Of a stretch of 32,467 bases of DNA, positions 23,546 through 32,467 are shown one piece after another. A program made the translations under genes and the position numbers. The first letter of the stretch is position 1. The number at the start of each line of letters is the position of its first letter. The DNA comes from Verrucomicrobiota bacterium (lineage in GTDB: Bacteria > Verrucomicrobiota > Verrucomicrobiia > Limisphaerales > SIBE01). The notes beneath the pieces were generated by a model. That model had not been told where the DNA came from. It saw only the letters and a list, made by a program, of their open reading frames with translations, and did no database searches. The stretch lies in contig JAQBVM010000039.1 of the NCBI GenBank assembly GCA_027623095.1, positions 1 through 32,467 on the forward strand, read 5' to 3'.

Positions 23546-26500
23546 TTACTCGATCAACACTCGGTAAAACCTAAGTTCCGAAATGAACGCATCCGGATCG
23601 GTGACATCGACTGTTCCGGCTAACGGCGCGGGAAACAGATCTGTCCAGTCCGCGAAATCTGTCGTGAACTGCACGCGAGCTTGCCTGCCTTCGGGCACGT
23701 TCAACCGGAACCCAAACCCGCCCGCGTCCAAACGCGCATCCGAAACCACTTCACGCAGGGTCAATACCGCCAATTGGCTCTCGACCCCGCCGGCGCTGTT
23801 GCTCACGTCCACCAAATAAACACCCGCGGATTCGGATTCCACCCGGGGCAATGTCAGCACCGCATTCGTTGCTCCAGCAATCGCGATTCCTTCGTGCGTC
23901 CATTGATAGCCGAGAGGACCGCTTCCCGTTGCCGCCACTTCCAAAGTCACCACGCTTCCCGCGTACACCACCTGGCTCTGAGGCTGCTGTGTGATGACGG
24001 GAAGGCTGCTCACGGTCAAGCCGGCCGCCTCGCTTTCGATTGACTCGGCGCCTCGGCTGACGACAACGGTGTAGGTTCCCGCGTCATTTGCTTGCGCGCT
24101 GGCCACGATGAAGGTCTGGCCTGTGGCTCCGGCAATCTCCACTCCCTCCTTCTTCCACTGATAGCCAAATGGCCCCGCTCCCGCCGCTCTCACAGTGAAC
24201 GCCGCGCTGCTCCCCGCTGTCACCGTCTGGTTCTGCGGCTGCTCCACCACGCTCAGCGGCACGCTCACACTCAACCGCCCGGGAGCGCTCTCGACCGATC
24301 CCGCTCCATTGCTCACCACTACTGTGTAATCCCCGACGTCCTGCGCGCGAACGTTCGCAATCGCCAAACTCGCCTCCGTTGCTCCTGCCAAATCCAGTCC
24401 ATTGAACCGCCATTGATAACTCAAATTCCCGGTTCCACTCGCGACCACATTAAAGCTGGCTCCTCCGCCCAGCACCGCCGCCACACTTTGCGGTCCGCCG
24501 CCGATCACCGGCGCCTGGTTGAGCGTCAGCACCGCCGCACGACTTTCGATCGTTCCCGCACTGTTCCGCGCGCTTACCACATAGCTCCCCGCATCCAGCA
24601 CCTGTACACTCGGGATTTCGTACACTGGTTCGGTTGCTCCTGGAATTGCGATCCCGTTGAGGCTCCATTGGTAGATGATCGGTTCGCTCCCGCTTACCAC
24701 CACTGCGAACCGCGCCAATCCTCCCAACCCGGCCTGTGCATCCTCAGGCGGCACACTCACCGTCACCGGCACATTCACCAGCAACTCCACCGTCTGACTC
24801 CTCACGGTTCCCGCAAAATTCGAGATCTCCACTTCGTAACTTCCCGCATCCCCCTGGTTCACACTTAGGAACTGCACGGCTTGGCTCGTCTCTCCCGCAA
24901 TCGGTCCTCCGTCCTTGTACCATTGAAAGCTCAATCCTGCGCCTCCACTGGTCAATACGAACAGCGCGGCAGTACTTCCCTGCTCCACCGTTTGACCTTG
25001 CGGTTGCACCGTGATCTCAGGCTTTTGCCCCGCTTCATAACTCAACTTCACTAGTCCAGCCGCTCCACCCACTCCGTCCACTGCCACGTAATACGTCCGG
25101 CCCGCTGTCACCGCCACATTCACCACGCTGCTCTTTCCGTCGCTCCCGCTGTTATTGTCGCAGCCCTCCAGTGTTAAACTCGCAAACTCCACCCCTCGAT
25201 ACACAGCCAGGACCGTGTCAAACGCGCTGCCCTCTGTGCTGAATCGCACCACACCGCTTTGGGTTGCCGCATATTTTATCCATCGCGACGTTCCGCCCGC
25301 TTCCTCGCAATGATTGGGTTCTCCCGCCTCCTTGCCTGATCCAACCGTGCTGAACGCCAATGTCGCCGCCGATCCTCCGGCCTGCAGCAGGCCGGCACTC
25401 CGGTTCGCCAAACTCTGAAGTTGAGGCGCCGATCCCGCCGTCCCCACCGCATTCTTGAACTTGTCCTGCGCCACTTCGGCGATCGTGCCCACTTGCAGCG
25501 ACGCCGCCGCGCTTTCCACTGTCCGCGCTCCGCTCGCGGTCCGCACCGAATAATTCTTCGCATCGGTTTCCTTGACGCCCGATAACACCAGGCTCGGCCC
25601 TGTCGCTCCGGCAATCTCCACGCCATCCGCCAGCCACTGATAGCTCAGTTGGGTTCCCAACGCCGCCACTGTGAAGGTCACGTCGCTCCCCGCGATCGCG
25701 GTCCGGCTCTCCGGGGAATTCACCAGCTCGGGCAGTCGTTCCACCGTCGCCTCCAGCTTGAAGCCCACGACAATCTGCCCCGTCGCGCCTTCAAATCCTT
25801 TCACATTGATCAGATAGGCCGTTCCCTGAACCGCATTAAAACGCACTTCACTCGATAAGAACCCTCCTCGGTCATCGTCGGCGCCCACCGCGGTCAAATT
25901 CGGTGACGTGCCCGTGTAAATCCACATTACCGTGTCAAACGAACTGCCCGCCGTGCTGAACGTCGCAATCCCGTTCCCGGGTGCCCGCCACGCGAACCAG
26001 CGTTCGCTTCCCGTCCCGGGACTCGCATTGCGCCGCGCGATCTGATTCCCGCCGCCCGAGGTATCGCCCCCGTTAAACGTTCCCTCGGCCTGTTCGATCG
26101 GCGGCGGCGCCGTCGCCGCCGAATTCCCCGTCGTTAAGGCCGGCAAATTTAGTGTCAGACTCGCCGCTTGGCTGGTCACCGCACCGCCGGGATTCTGAAC
26201 GACGACGCTGTAACTGCCCGCGTCGGCCGCTTGAACGCTGTTCAAGGCCAGTGTCTGGCTGGTGGCTCCCGCAAGGTTGCCCCCGTTTCGCTTCCATTGA
26301 TAACTCAAGGGCGCGTCCCCGGACGCGGCCACCGTGAAGCTGGCGGAGGCGCCCAAATCCACCGTCACACCGGCAGGCTGGGTTTGGATCGCGGGCGGGA
26401 TCAATACTTTCAATTGCGCCTCGGCGCTCGTCACCGAGCCCACGGCATTGCGCACCTGCACACTGTAACCGCCCGCGCTGGAGGGTTGCGCACTGGGCAC

Positions 26501-29500
26501 ACTCAAAACCGATCCCGTGGCTCCCGCAATTGCGGCTCCATTGAACCGCCATTGATAACTCAGGGGCGCTGTGCCGCTCGCTCCCACCGTGAACACCGCG
26601 CCGCTCCCGTTGGTCACCGTCAGGCTTTGCGGTTGCGCCACGATTTTCACACCCAAATTCACTGTCAATTTTGCCGGCGCGCTCGCCACGGGACCCGCCG
26701 CGTTTCTCACCACCACTTGATAATTGCCCGCATCAGCCGCCCGCGCGCTGGCCACGCTCAATGTCGCGGCGATGGCTCCCGTCACGTTCACTCCGTCTTT
26801 TTGCCATTGATAATTCAATGGCGCGGTCCCTGTCGCACTCACACTAAAACCCGCCGCCGACCCTTCCACAACCGTTTGATCCGCGGGCTGGGTCGTGATG
26901 GCCACCGGTTGCGTCACTTCCACCAACGCCCCCTCGCTGGTCACACTGCCCGCAGCATTGGTGGCCATGACCGAGTATTCTCCGGCCGCGGCGATTGTGA
27001 TGTTGTTCAACGAGAGATTCGCTCCGGTCGCTCCGGCAATATCTTGCCCGTCCTTCTTCCACTGATAACTCAAGGGCGGCGTGGCGCTGACAACCACCGC
27101 CAAATCCACTGCCGCCCCGGCCAGCACTCTCCGTCCTTGCGGCTGGCGCGTAATCACCGGCGGCTGGCTCACCGTCAATCGCGCGCCTTCACTGGTCACC
27201 GATCCACTTCCGTTGCTGACTAGCACCGCGTACGATCCCGCATTGGATACTCCCACACCCGGCAGGCTCAATGTGCTCCCGGTCGCACCAGACAGGTTTA
27301 CTCCGTTGTAGAGCCATTGGTATGCGAGCGGCGCCGCTCCGCTGGCATTCACGCTGAATGTCACATCCGTTCCCGCAGGCACCGTCTGGTTTACCGGTTG
27401 CCCGGTTATCGCTGCCGGAGATAACACTTCCAACACTGCCGATTGGCTGGCCAGGGTACCGGACGCGTCACTCACCGCAACCCCATACCTTCCGGCGAGG
27501 ATTGGCTCCACGTTTGCCAAGGACAACACCGCGTTGGTTCCCCGTGGAACATCGGTGCCATTCACACTCCACTGATACCTCAAGGGCGGCGTCCCGCTGG
27601 CCACGACGCGGAAACTGGCGCTGCCGCCGGCCAGCACCTTTTGATCCTGCGGCTGCTCAACGATCCGCAAGAGCACCGTCACCTCCACTCGCGCCGTGCG
27701 GCTCGCAAACCTTCCCACCCCGTTGGCAATCTCAACCGAATACGTTCCCGCGTTCTCCGGTTTCGCATTGGCAACCGAAAACACTGAGTTGGTCGCTTCT
27801 CCAATCGCGCCTCCGTTAAAACTCCATTGATAGGTCAGCGGCGCACTCCCGGAGGCCACCACGCCCAGGGTCAGCACCGAACCTCCGAGCACCGTTTGAT
27901 CCGCTGGCTGCCTCACGATCTCCGGAGGCAGCGGCGCGACCGTGACCCCAAAGGACACACTCGCTTTGCCTCCCGCAGGTTCATTCACCTCGATCGTGAT
28001 CGTGGCTGTTCCTGTCTGGTTTCGGGCCGGGGTAATGCGCACCGTTCGATCCGTGCCACTTCCCCCAAATGAAATACTGGCTGTTGGCGCCAGTGTCGTG
28101 TCGCTCGAGGTTGCCCGCAGGCTCAGGTTGCCGATCGGTGTGTCCGGATCATTCACCGTAAACGCGATCGAAGCGGTCGGCGTGTTTTCAGGCGTTGTTT
28201 GATCGCTGATTGCAGAGATGGTTGGCGGCAAATTCGGTCCCGCCCTCACCGTCGCGGTGAACGTCTTGCTATCGCTCAAGGGCGGCACGCCATTGTCGCT
28301 CACAATCACCGTGACCTGGCTTGCGGCGCCCCCTTGGGCCACTGTCGCGGTCCAGGTCAAGATACCGCTGGCAGGGTCAATCGACGCGCCTGCCGGCGCT
28401 CCGGTTCCCAGGCTAAAACTCAGTGGGTTCGCCGGCAAATCCGCGTCGCTGGCTTTTGCCTGTAGATTGAGCGTGTCGCCCACTCCCAGCGTTTGATCGG
28501 CAATCGCGCTCAAGACAGGCGCGCGGTTCACTTCATTGATCACCAGCCTTACGTCCTGGCTCGCTCGCAGCGGCGGCGTGCCATCGTCGGTCACTCGCAC
28601 GCTGAACACGTTCGAAACGGGTCCCTGGGCTTCGATGGGAGTGAAAGTGAACACGCCACTCCTCGGGTCAATACTCGCGCCCGAAGGCGCTCCGGCCCCC
28701 AGGCTGTATGCCAACCGCTGCGGCGGCAGGTCCGTGTCGGTGCCCACCGCCGTAAAACTCAGCGCCTGCCCTTCGTTGACAGTTTGATTTACGATGACCC
28801 CAAGCGTTGGCGCGGTGTTAACCGTGCTGACCACCACCGTAAAACTTTGGCTGGCGCTTAGGATCGGCACCCCGTTGTCGGCCACTTGCACCGTGATCTG
28901 GACGGGGCCCGGGGCTTGTTGCGCGGATGGCGTCCATGTGAACACTCCGCTGGCCGGATCGATCCCCGCTCCCGCAGGCGCGCCGTTGCCCAGGCTATAG
29001 GTCAGGGTATTGGCGGGAAAATCTGGATCGGTCGCCGAAGCGGGGAAGCTCAACAACCGGCCTTGCTCAATGCGCTGGTCGGCAATGGCGTTGAGGACCG
29101 GGGCTTTGTTGACTTCCCGCGCGATCACCGAAAAACTGCCCGTCACACTCAACGGCGGAGTGCCGTTGTCGGAGACCTTGACCGTAATCGTACTCGTGCC
29201 CGGTCCCTGATCTTCATTCGGCGTCCATGTGAACACCCCGCTGGCCGGATCGATCCCCGCGCCCGGGGGCGCTCCCGATATTTCATATGTCAACACTTGC
29301 GCCGGTTGATCCGGATCACTCGCGGCAATCGTCACCGTCAATTGCGTTTGTTCGTCCACTGTCTGATCGCCAATCGGTGTGAGCACAGGCGCTCGATTCG
29401 ATGGCGCCACCACGATTGAAAAACTCGCGCTGGCCGACAGGCTCGGAGTTCCGTTGTCCGTCACGCGCACCGTGATCCCATGGGTCGTTCCAGCCTGAGC

Positions 29501-32467
29501 CAGCGATGGCGTCCATGAAAACGCTCCACTGGCCGGGTCAATCGCCGCTCCGTCTGGAGCTCCCGCTTCAAGGCCATAGGTCAATCGGTTCGCGGGAAGA
29601 TCGGCGTCGGTCGCGCCTGCATTGAAGGATACCAACACCCCGGCCTCGGCTGTTTGATCCCCGATAGGCGGTATCACTGGAGCCGCGTTCACTTCATTGA
29701 CCGTTACTCCGAAACTCTGGGTCGCACTCAAGGGCGGCGTTCCGTTGTCTGTCACTCGCACCGTGACCGAACTGCTTCCCGGGCCCTGCTCTTCGCCCGG
29801 AGTCCATGTCAGCACACCGCTTGCCGGATCGATTCCCATGCCCGCGGGCGCTCCGGATTCGAGCGTATAACTCAAGCTTTGGCCTTCCGGATCCGTCCCC
29901 GCAGCCCGCACGGTCAACAACTTCCCTTCATCCACGGTCTGATTGGCGATCGCGCTCAGATTGGGCGAACTGTTCCCAGCCGACACTTCGATGGAGAAAC
30001 TCGTCGTCGCGCTCAAGGGCGGGATTCCGTTGTCCGACACCTGCACCGTAACGCTCACCGGCCCCGCCGCTGTCTGTGGATCGGGTGTCCAACTGAACAG
30101 GCCCGAGACGGGATCAAGCAACGCTCCCGGGGGCCCTCCAAAAGGAAGCGAATACGCCAGAGTGTTCGCCGGAATATCCGGGTCGCTCGCTGAAACACTC
30201 ACGCTGAGCGCGCTGCCCGCCTTGATGGTCCGGCTGGCAATCGGACTGAACACCGGCGCCGAATTCACCTCGATCACCACCACTTGGAAACTCTGTGAGG
30301 CGCTTAGGTTGCCCGGCCCATCATCGGTCAGAATCACCGCGATGGAATAGGTGGCTCCTCCTTGTGATTCAGTCGGTGTCCAACTGACCACTCCGGAAAC
30401 CGGATCGATGCTCACTCCCGTTGGCGCGTTTCCCACGCTGTAGGTCAATCGTTGCGCCGGACGGTCCAGGTCCGCCCCAGCCACGAACGCCGTCATGGTT
30501 CCCCCTTCGGGAACACTCTGATTGGCGATTCCCGCCAGAAACGGCGCCACGTTAACCTCATTGACGGTGACCGAAAAGCTTTGGCTGGCACTCAAGAGCG
30601 GTGTCCCGTTGTCCGACACGTTCACCGTAATCGCATAGCTCCCAGGTCCTTGCTCTTCGCTGGGGTTCCAGGAAAATACTCCGGTTGCAGCATTGATTGA
30701 GGCGCCCGCCGGACCGCCGGCGCCCAAGCTATAAGTGAGCGATTGCGCCGGCACGTCCGGATCACTGCCCTGAACCTGAAGGGAGACCGGGCCGCCTTCA
30801 TCCACCGTCCGGCTGGCAATCGGGGCTAGCGCCGGACTTTGGTTCACTTCGTTGACCGTCACGCTAAAAGTCCGCACCGCCGTCAGAGGTGGGTTGGCAT
30901 TATCGCTCACTTGTACTGTGATCGAATAACTCCCCGGTCCTTGAGTCTCGCCCGGTGTCCAACTGAAAACACCGCTGCTCGAAAGCGTCGCGCCACTGGG
31001 GGCTCCGCCTCCAAAGGAATAGGTCAATGTATTGGAGGGAATGTCCGCGTCGCTCCCAGAAAGCCCAAAACTCAGTGAGCTTCCTTCGTCAGCGGTTTGG
31101 TTGCCGATTTCCGCCAGCAACGGCCCCACGTTCACTTCGTTGACCGTCACGGTGAACGTTTGAGCCGCGCTCAAGGGCGGCGTGCCGTTATCGGTTACGC
31201 GAATCGTAATGCTCGCCGTGCCCGGTCCTTGAGCTTCACTGGGGGTCCACGTAAAAAGGCCGTTTGCCGGATTGATGGCCGCGCCCGACGGCGCCCCGGG
31301 ATCCAGGCTGAACGCAAGAGTTTCGGTCGCGCTTTCGATGTTCGACGCGCTGCCGTTCACGGTGAGCAAACTCTCTTCATTGACCACTTGATTGTTTATC
31401 GCAGCAAGCACTGGCGCGTCATTGACCGAGCGCACGGTCAAATTAAAAAGTCGGTTGGTCTGGCCGCCGACCGCATCGCGAACGGTCAATGTGATTTCGG
31501 CCGTTCCGAATTGATTGGCCAACGGCGTCAAGGTCACGGTGCGATTAACTCCGGTTCCCCCGAAAGCAATGTTGGCGGCGTCGATCAAACCGGGATTTGA
31601 GGACGCGCCCGTGACGATCAGTTCGGTGGCGCTCGTTTCCAAATCGCCCACTATGAACACGATCGCTTCCGAAACGGTGTCTTCATCGATGGTTTGATCG
31701 CTGATCTCGCTCAGGGTTGGCAGTTCGTTGAACTCCGTAACGGTCAAGGCGCCGCTTTCGTAAAGAAGGGTGTAATTGGAACTTGCGGCTCCGCTGGCGG
31801 TGATCGGATAGGAACCTGGGGGACTTGCCGAGGTCGCCGTCGTCGTAAGCGTTGGAGCGATGATGAGACTCGCGGCAGTGTCGCCGTTGACGAAGCCAGT
31901 GTACGTGGCCGTTAGAGTCGGAACCGCCGCGCTTTGGCGCATTGCCAGATCATTGGGCTGAATCGTCAATGGCGCAGGCGACACCGTCAATGTGTCATTG
32001 ACGAACGTGATTGTGTAATTGGCCGATCCCGCTCCGCCCGGGGTGATGGCATACCCTCCCGCGTTGCTCGAAGAAGTCGCTGTTGTGGTCAAACTTACTG
32101 GAGCGGTTAGGATCGTCGCGTCCTCTCCATTCACGAAACCGCTGTAGCGCGCGCTCAACTCAGGCAATGCCGCGCCATAGACTTTGGATTTTGAATCCGC
32201 GGTAATCGTCAACGGCGCTTTCGCAACGTCAATCGACACCGTCGCAGGCACCGTTTCGTACGTCGCGGTATCGGTGGGCGTAAACGTCGCTCGTAGCGTC
32301 TGATTCTGCCCGGCCTGAAGAATCGTGCCTGACGTCGGGTTGTAAGCGAACGTTCCAGGCACGCTCGCCGTGGCATTGAGTTGTGTGCCGCTCAACGCCG
32401 TTCCGTACGTCATCTCGGCCGGCGTTGCCCAGGTAACCGTCGGCACTTCCTTGGCTGTCACGGCCAA
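23546..32467 (-). CDS. Giant secreted repeat protein with MBG, cadherin-like, Ig-like and PPC domains; 5' end outside the window
   Basis: One frame of 2973 codons is open at the window edge. Counting from the edge, residues 1-245 hold an Ig-like domain and two MBG-type domains (KVYGAALPELSARYSGFVNG). Residues 250-350 are a cadherin-like domain. Residues 351-1412 are eleven cadherin-like repeats of 95-98 residues, and 1413-1512 another cadherin-like domain. Residues 1513-2108 are seven Ig-like repeats of 85. A PPC-like domain (2109-2242), an Ig-like repeat and a second PPC-like domain (2328-2481) follow, then five more Ig-like repeats to 2907. The 66-residue end (LRFYRVLIE) is of the verrucomicrobial type. 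The protein is surely exported and probably acts in adhesion or as a surface scaffold, though no enzymatic domain is seen. The signal peptide is outside the window. No frame break occurs over 8.9 kb. Confidence 0.9.
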   Translation of the reverse strand: MAVTAKEVPTVTWATPAEMTYGTALSGTQLNATASVPGTFAYNPTSGTILQAGQNQTLRATFTPTDTATYETVPATVSIDVAKAPLTITADSKSKVYGAALPELSARYSGFVNGEDATILTAPVSLTTTATSSSNAGGYAITPGGAGSANYTITFVNDTLTVSPAPLTIQPNDLAMRQSAAVPTLTATYTGFVNGDTAASLIIAPTLTTTATSASPPGSYPITASGAASSNYTLLYESGALTVTEFNELPTLSEISDQTIDEDTVSEAIVFIVGDLETSATELIVTGASSNPGLIDAANIAFGGTGVNRTVTLTPLANQFGTAEITLTVRDAVGGQTNRLFNLTVRSVNDAPVLAAINNQVVNEESLLTVNGSASNIESATETLAFSLDPGAPSGAAINPANGLFTWTPSEAQGPGTASITIRVTDNGTPPLSAAQTFTVTVNEVNVGPLLAEIGNQTADEGSSLSFGLSGSDADIPSNTLTYSFGGGAPSGATLSSSGVFSWTPGETQGPGSYSITVQVSDNANPPLTAVRTFSVTVNEVNQSPALAPIASRTVDEGGPVSLQVQGSDPDVPAQSLTYSLGAGGPAGASINAATGVFSWNPSEEQGPGSYAITVNVSDNGTPLLSASQSFSVTVNEVNVAPFLAGIANQSVPEGGTMTAFVAGADLDRPAQRLTYSVGNAPTGVSIDPVSGVVSWTPTESQGGATYSIAVILTDDGPGNLSASQSFQVVVIEVNSAPVFSPIASRTIKAGSALSVSVSASDPDIPANTLAYSLPFGGPPGALLDPVSGLFSWTPDPQTAAGPVSVTVQVSDNGIPPLSATTSFSIEVSAGNSSPNLSAIANQTVDEGKLLTVRAAGTDPEGQSLSYTLESGAPAGMGIDPASGVLTWTPGEEQGPGSSSVTVRVTDNGTPPLSATQSFGVTVNEVNAAPVIPPIGDQTAEAGVLVSFNAGATDADLPANRLTYGLEAGAPDGAAIDPASGAFSWTPSLAQAGTTHGITVRVTDNGTPSLSASASFSIVVAPSNRAPVLTPIGDQTVDEQTQLTVTIAASDPDQPAQVLTYEISGAPPGAGIDPASGVFTWTPNEDQGPGTSTITVKVSDNGTPPLSVTGSFSVIAREVNKAPVLNAIADQRIEQGRLLSFPASATDPDFPANTLTYSLGNGAPAGAGIDPASGVFTWTPSAQQAPGPVQITVQVADNGVPILSASQSFTVVVSTVNTAPTLGVIVNQTVNEGQALSFTAVGTDTDLPPQRLAYSLGAGAPSGASIDPRSGVFTFTPIEAQGPVSNVFSVRVTDDGTPPLRASQDVRLVINEVNRAPVLSAIADQTLGVGDTLNLQAKASDADLPANPLSFSLGTGAPAGASIDPASGILTWTATVAQGGAASQVTVIVSDNGVPPLSDSKTFTATVRAGPNLPPTISAISDQTTPENTPTASIAFTVNDPDTPIGNLSLRATSSDTTLAPTASISFGGSGTDRTVRITPARNQTGTATITIEVNEPAGGKASVSFGVTVAPLPPEIVRQPADQTVLGGSVLTLGVVASGSAPLTYQWSFNGGAIGEATNSVFSVANAKPENAGTYSVEIANGVGRFASRTARVEVTVLLRIVEQPQDQKVLAGGSASFRVVASGTPPLRYQWSVNGTDVPRGTNAVLSLANVEPILAGRYGVAVSDASGTLASQSAVLEVLSPAAITGQPVNQTVPAGTDVTFSVNASGAAPLAYQWLYNGVNLSGATGSTLSLPGVGVSNAGSYAVLVSNGSGSVTSEGARLTVSQPPVITRQPQGRRVLAGAAVDLAVVVSATPPLSYQWKKDGQDIAGATGANLSLNNITIAAAGEYSVMATNAAGSVTSEGALVEVTQPVAITTQPADQTVVEGSAAGFSVSATGTAPLNYQWQKDGVNVTGAIAATLSVASARAADAGNYQVVVRNAAGPVASAPAKLTVNLGVKIVAQPQSLTVTNGSGAVFTVGASGTAPLSYQWRFNGAAIAGATGSVLSVPSAQPSSAGGYSVQVRNAVGSVTSAEAQLKVLIPPAIQTQPAGVTVDLGASASFTVAASGDAPLSYQWKRNGGNLAGATSQTLALNSVQAADAGSYSVVVQNPGGAVTSQAASLTLNLPALTTGNSAATAPPPIEQAEGTFNGGDTSGGGNQIARRNASPGTGSERWFAWRAPGNGIATFSTAGSSFDTVMWIYTGTSPNLTAVGADDDRGGFLSSEVRFNAVQGTAYLINVKGFEGATGQIVVGFKLEATVERLPELVNSPESRTAIAGSDVTFTVAALGTQLSYQWLADGVEIAGATGPSLVLSGVKETDAKNYSVRTASGARTVESAAASLQVGTIAEVAQDKFKNAVGTAGSAPQLQSLANRSAGLLQAGGSAATLAFSTVGSGKEAGEPNHCEEAGGTSRWIKYAATQSGVVRFSTEGSAFDTVLAVYRGVEFASLTLEGCDNNSGSDGKSSVVNVAVTAGRTYYVAVDGVGGAAGLVKLSYEAGQKPEITVQPQGQTVEQGSTAALFVLTSGGAGLSFQWYKDGGPIAGETSQAVQFLSVNQGDAGSYEVEISNFAGTVRSQTVELLVNVPVTVSVPPEDAQAGLGGLARFAVVVSGSEPIIYQWSLNGIAIPGATEPVYEIPSVQVLDAGSYVVSARNSAGTIESRAAVLTLNQAPVIGGGPQSVAAVLGGGASFNVVASGTGNLSYQWRFNGLDLAGATEASLAIANVRAQDVGDYTVVVSNGAGSVESAPGRLSVSVPLSVVEQPQNQTVTAGSSAAFTVRAAGAGPFGYQWKKEGVEIAGATGQTFIVASAQANDAGTYTVVVSRGAESIESEAAGLTVSSLPVITQQPQSQVVYAGSVVTLEVAATGSGPLGYQWTHEGIAIAGATNAVLTLPRVESESAGVYLVDVSNSAGGVESQLAVLTLREVVSDARLDAGGFGFRLNVPEGRQARVQFTTDFADWTDLFPAPLAGTVDVTDPDAFISELRFYRVLIE
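23747..25024 (-). repeat. Five tandem Ig-like repeats (C-terminal block of the giant protein)
   Basis: Residues 2482-2907 are five units of 84-88 residues. Each follows the pattern 'QP-x-x-QTV-x-G-x-x-A-x-F-x-V, YQW, I-x-GAT, AG-x-Y-x-V, NSAG-x-V-x-S'. They differ from one another in many residues, so this is an old duplication rather than a recent one. Confidence 0.85.
25025..25486 (-). other. PPC-like domain 2 of the giant protein
   Basis: Residues 2328-2481 contain GEPNHCEEAGGTSRWIKYAA, FSTEGSAFDTVLAVYRG and YYVAVDGVGGAAGLVKLSY. This is the beta-sandwich often found beside Ig and peptidase domains in Verrucomicrobia. Two Cys (in NHCEE and EGCDN) may form a disulfide. Confidence 0.8.
25742..26143 (-). 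other. PPC-like domain 1 of the giant protein
   Basis: Residues 2109-2242 read RWFAWRAPGNGIATFSTAGS, SFDTVMWIYTG, VGADDDRGG and YLINVKGFEGATGQIVVGF. This is the same fold as the second PPC-like domain but lacks its Cys pair and the GEPNH motif. A linker rich in Ala, Pro and Thr precedes it. Confidence 0.75.
26144..27931 (-). repeat. Seven tandem Ig-like repeats (central block of the giant protein)
   Basis: Residues 1513-2108 are one unit of 86 residues and six units of exactly 85. Each has PLSYQW (or close variants), a GATGS-type turn and AGSYSVVV. The constant unit length and even spacing suggest amplification by tandem duplication. No unit repeats another exactly. Confidence 0.85.
28232..31417 (-). 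repeat. Eleven tandem cadherin-like repeats of the giant protein
   Basis: Residues 351-1412 are eleven units of 95-98 residues. Each contains APVL-x-x-I-x-x-QTV-x-EG, SD-x-D-x-PA-x-x-LTYSL, GAP-x-GA-x-IDP-x-SGVF-x-WTP and QGPG...ITV-x-V-x-DNGTPPLSA, and most end in VTVNEVN. The Asp-rich loops resemble calcium-binding sites of cadherin-like domains, although the binding is not shown. Confidence 0.88.

Noticed and set aside
26168-27223. Plus-strand open frame of 351 codons, and other long plus-strand frames across 23.6-31.9 kb
   Set aside because: They lie opposite the GC-rich repeat gene and mirror its codon bias. Their translations are rich in Arg and His without any domain, and they repeat in step with the opposite-strand repeats.
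23747-31417. Regularly spaced repeats that might suggest a CRISPR array or DNA satellite
   Set aside because: The period is about 255-290 bases, the repeats are diverged, and the pattern is fully explained by tandem protein domains in one open frame.

Overview
The window most likely comes from a member of the Verrucomicrobiota, or a close relative in the PVC group. This is inferred from gene content, not from a marker gene. The signs are the paired DUF1549/DUF1553 and DUF1501 proteins typical of Planctomycetes and Verrucomicrobia, a fucose-isomerase-like protein, a very large Ig/cadherin-like/PPC repeat protein ending in the phylum-typical 'RFYRV' type tail, a RAYT-like transposase tail, and dispersed GC-rich repeats. 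No rRNA or tRNA gene and no CRISPR array was seen.

Layout. Positions 1-1390 are accessory: the end of a transposase-like gene, a HigB/HigA toxin-antitoxin pair with a likely operator, and a frameshifted gene relic. Positions 1392-5097 (minus strand) hold a DUF1501 gene and a DUF1549/DUF1553 gene in one operon. Positions 5098-5461 hold a dispersed repeat and a promoter/operator. Positions 5462-8840 (plus) hold a GntR/YtrA-type regulator, an ABC ATPase interrupted by an in-frame stop and a frameshift, and a large permease with a C-terminal zinc ribbon. Positions 8987-12519 (minus) are a fatty-acid synthesis cluster transcribed fabD-fabG-acpP-fabF. Divergent from it are a fucose/arabinose isomerase-like gene (12704-14386), a Cys-rich conserved protein and RNase III (14471-15861).

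Positions 15862-16173 carry a toxin-antitoxin remnant and a hairpin element flanked by 17-bp direct repeats. Then, on the minus strand, come a CCA-adding/poly(A) polymerase-type nucleotidyltransferase, a small two-helix membrane protein overlapping an OPT-family transporter, a HisA of the eukaryotic (yeast HIS6-like) type, and an ECF sigma factor with a membrane-anchored partner. Positions 23006-23545 hold a second copy of the dispersed repeat. Everything from 23546 to the window edge is one minus-strand gene, open at its 5' end, with at least 2973 codons: MBG-like domains, eleven cadherin-like repeats, thirteen Ig-like repeats and two PPC-like domains.

The housekeeping parts (fatty-acid synthesis, RNase III, CCA enzyme, histidine synthesis) look intact. 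The junctions between them show repeated invasion and decay: repeats, relics and broken genes. No single wholly new defence or mobile system is evident. The strongest oddities are the eukaryotic-type HisA with a repeat-derived tail, the hairpin element with flanking duplications, the decayed ABC ATPase between an intact regulator and permease, and the conserved Cys-rich protein coupled to rnc.
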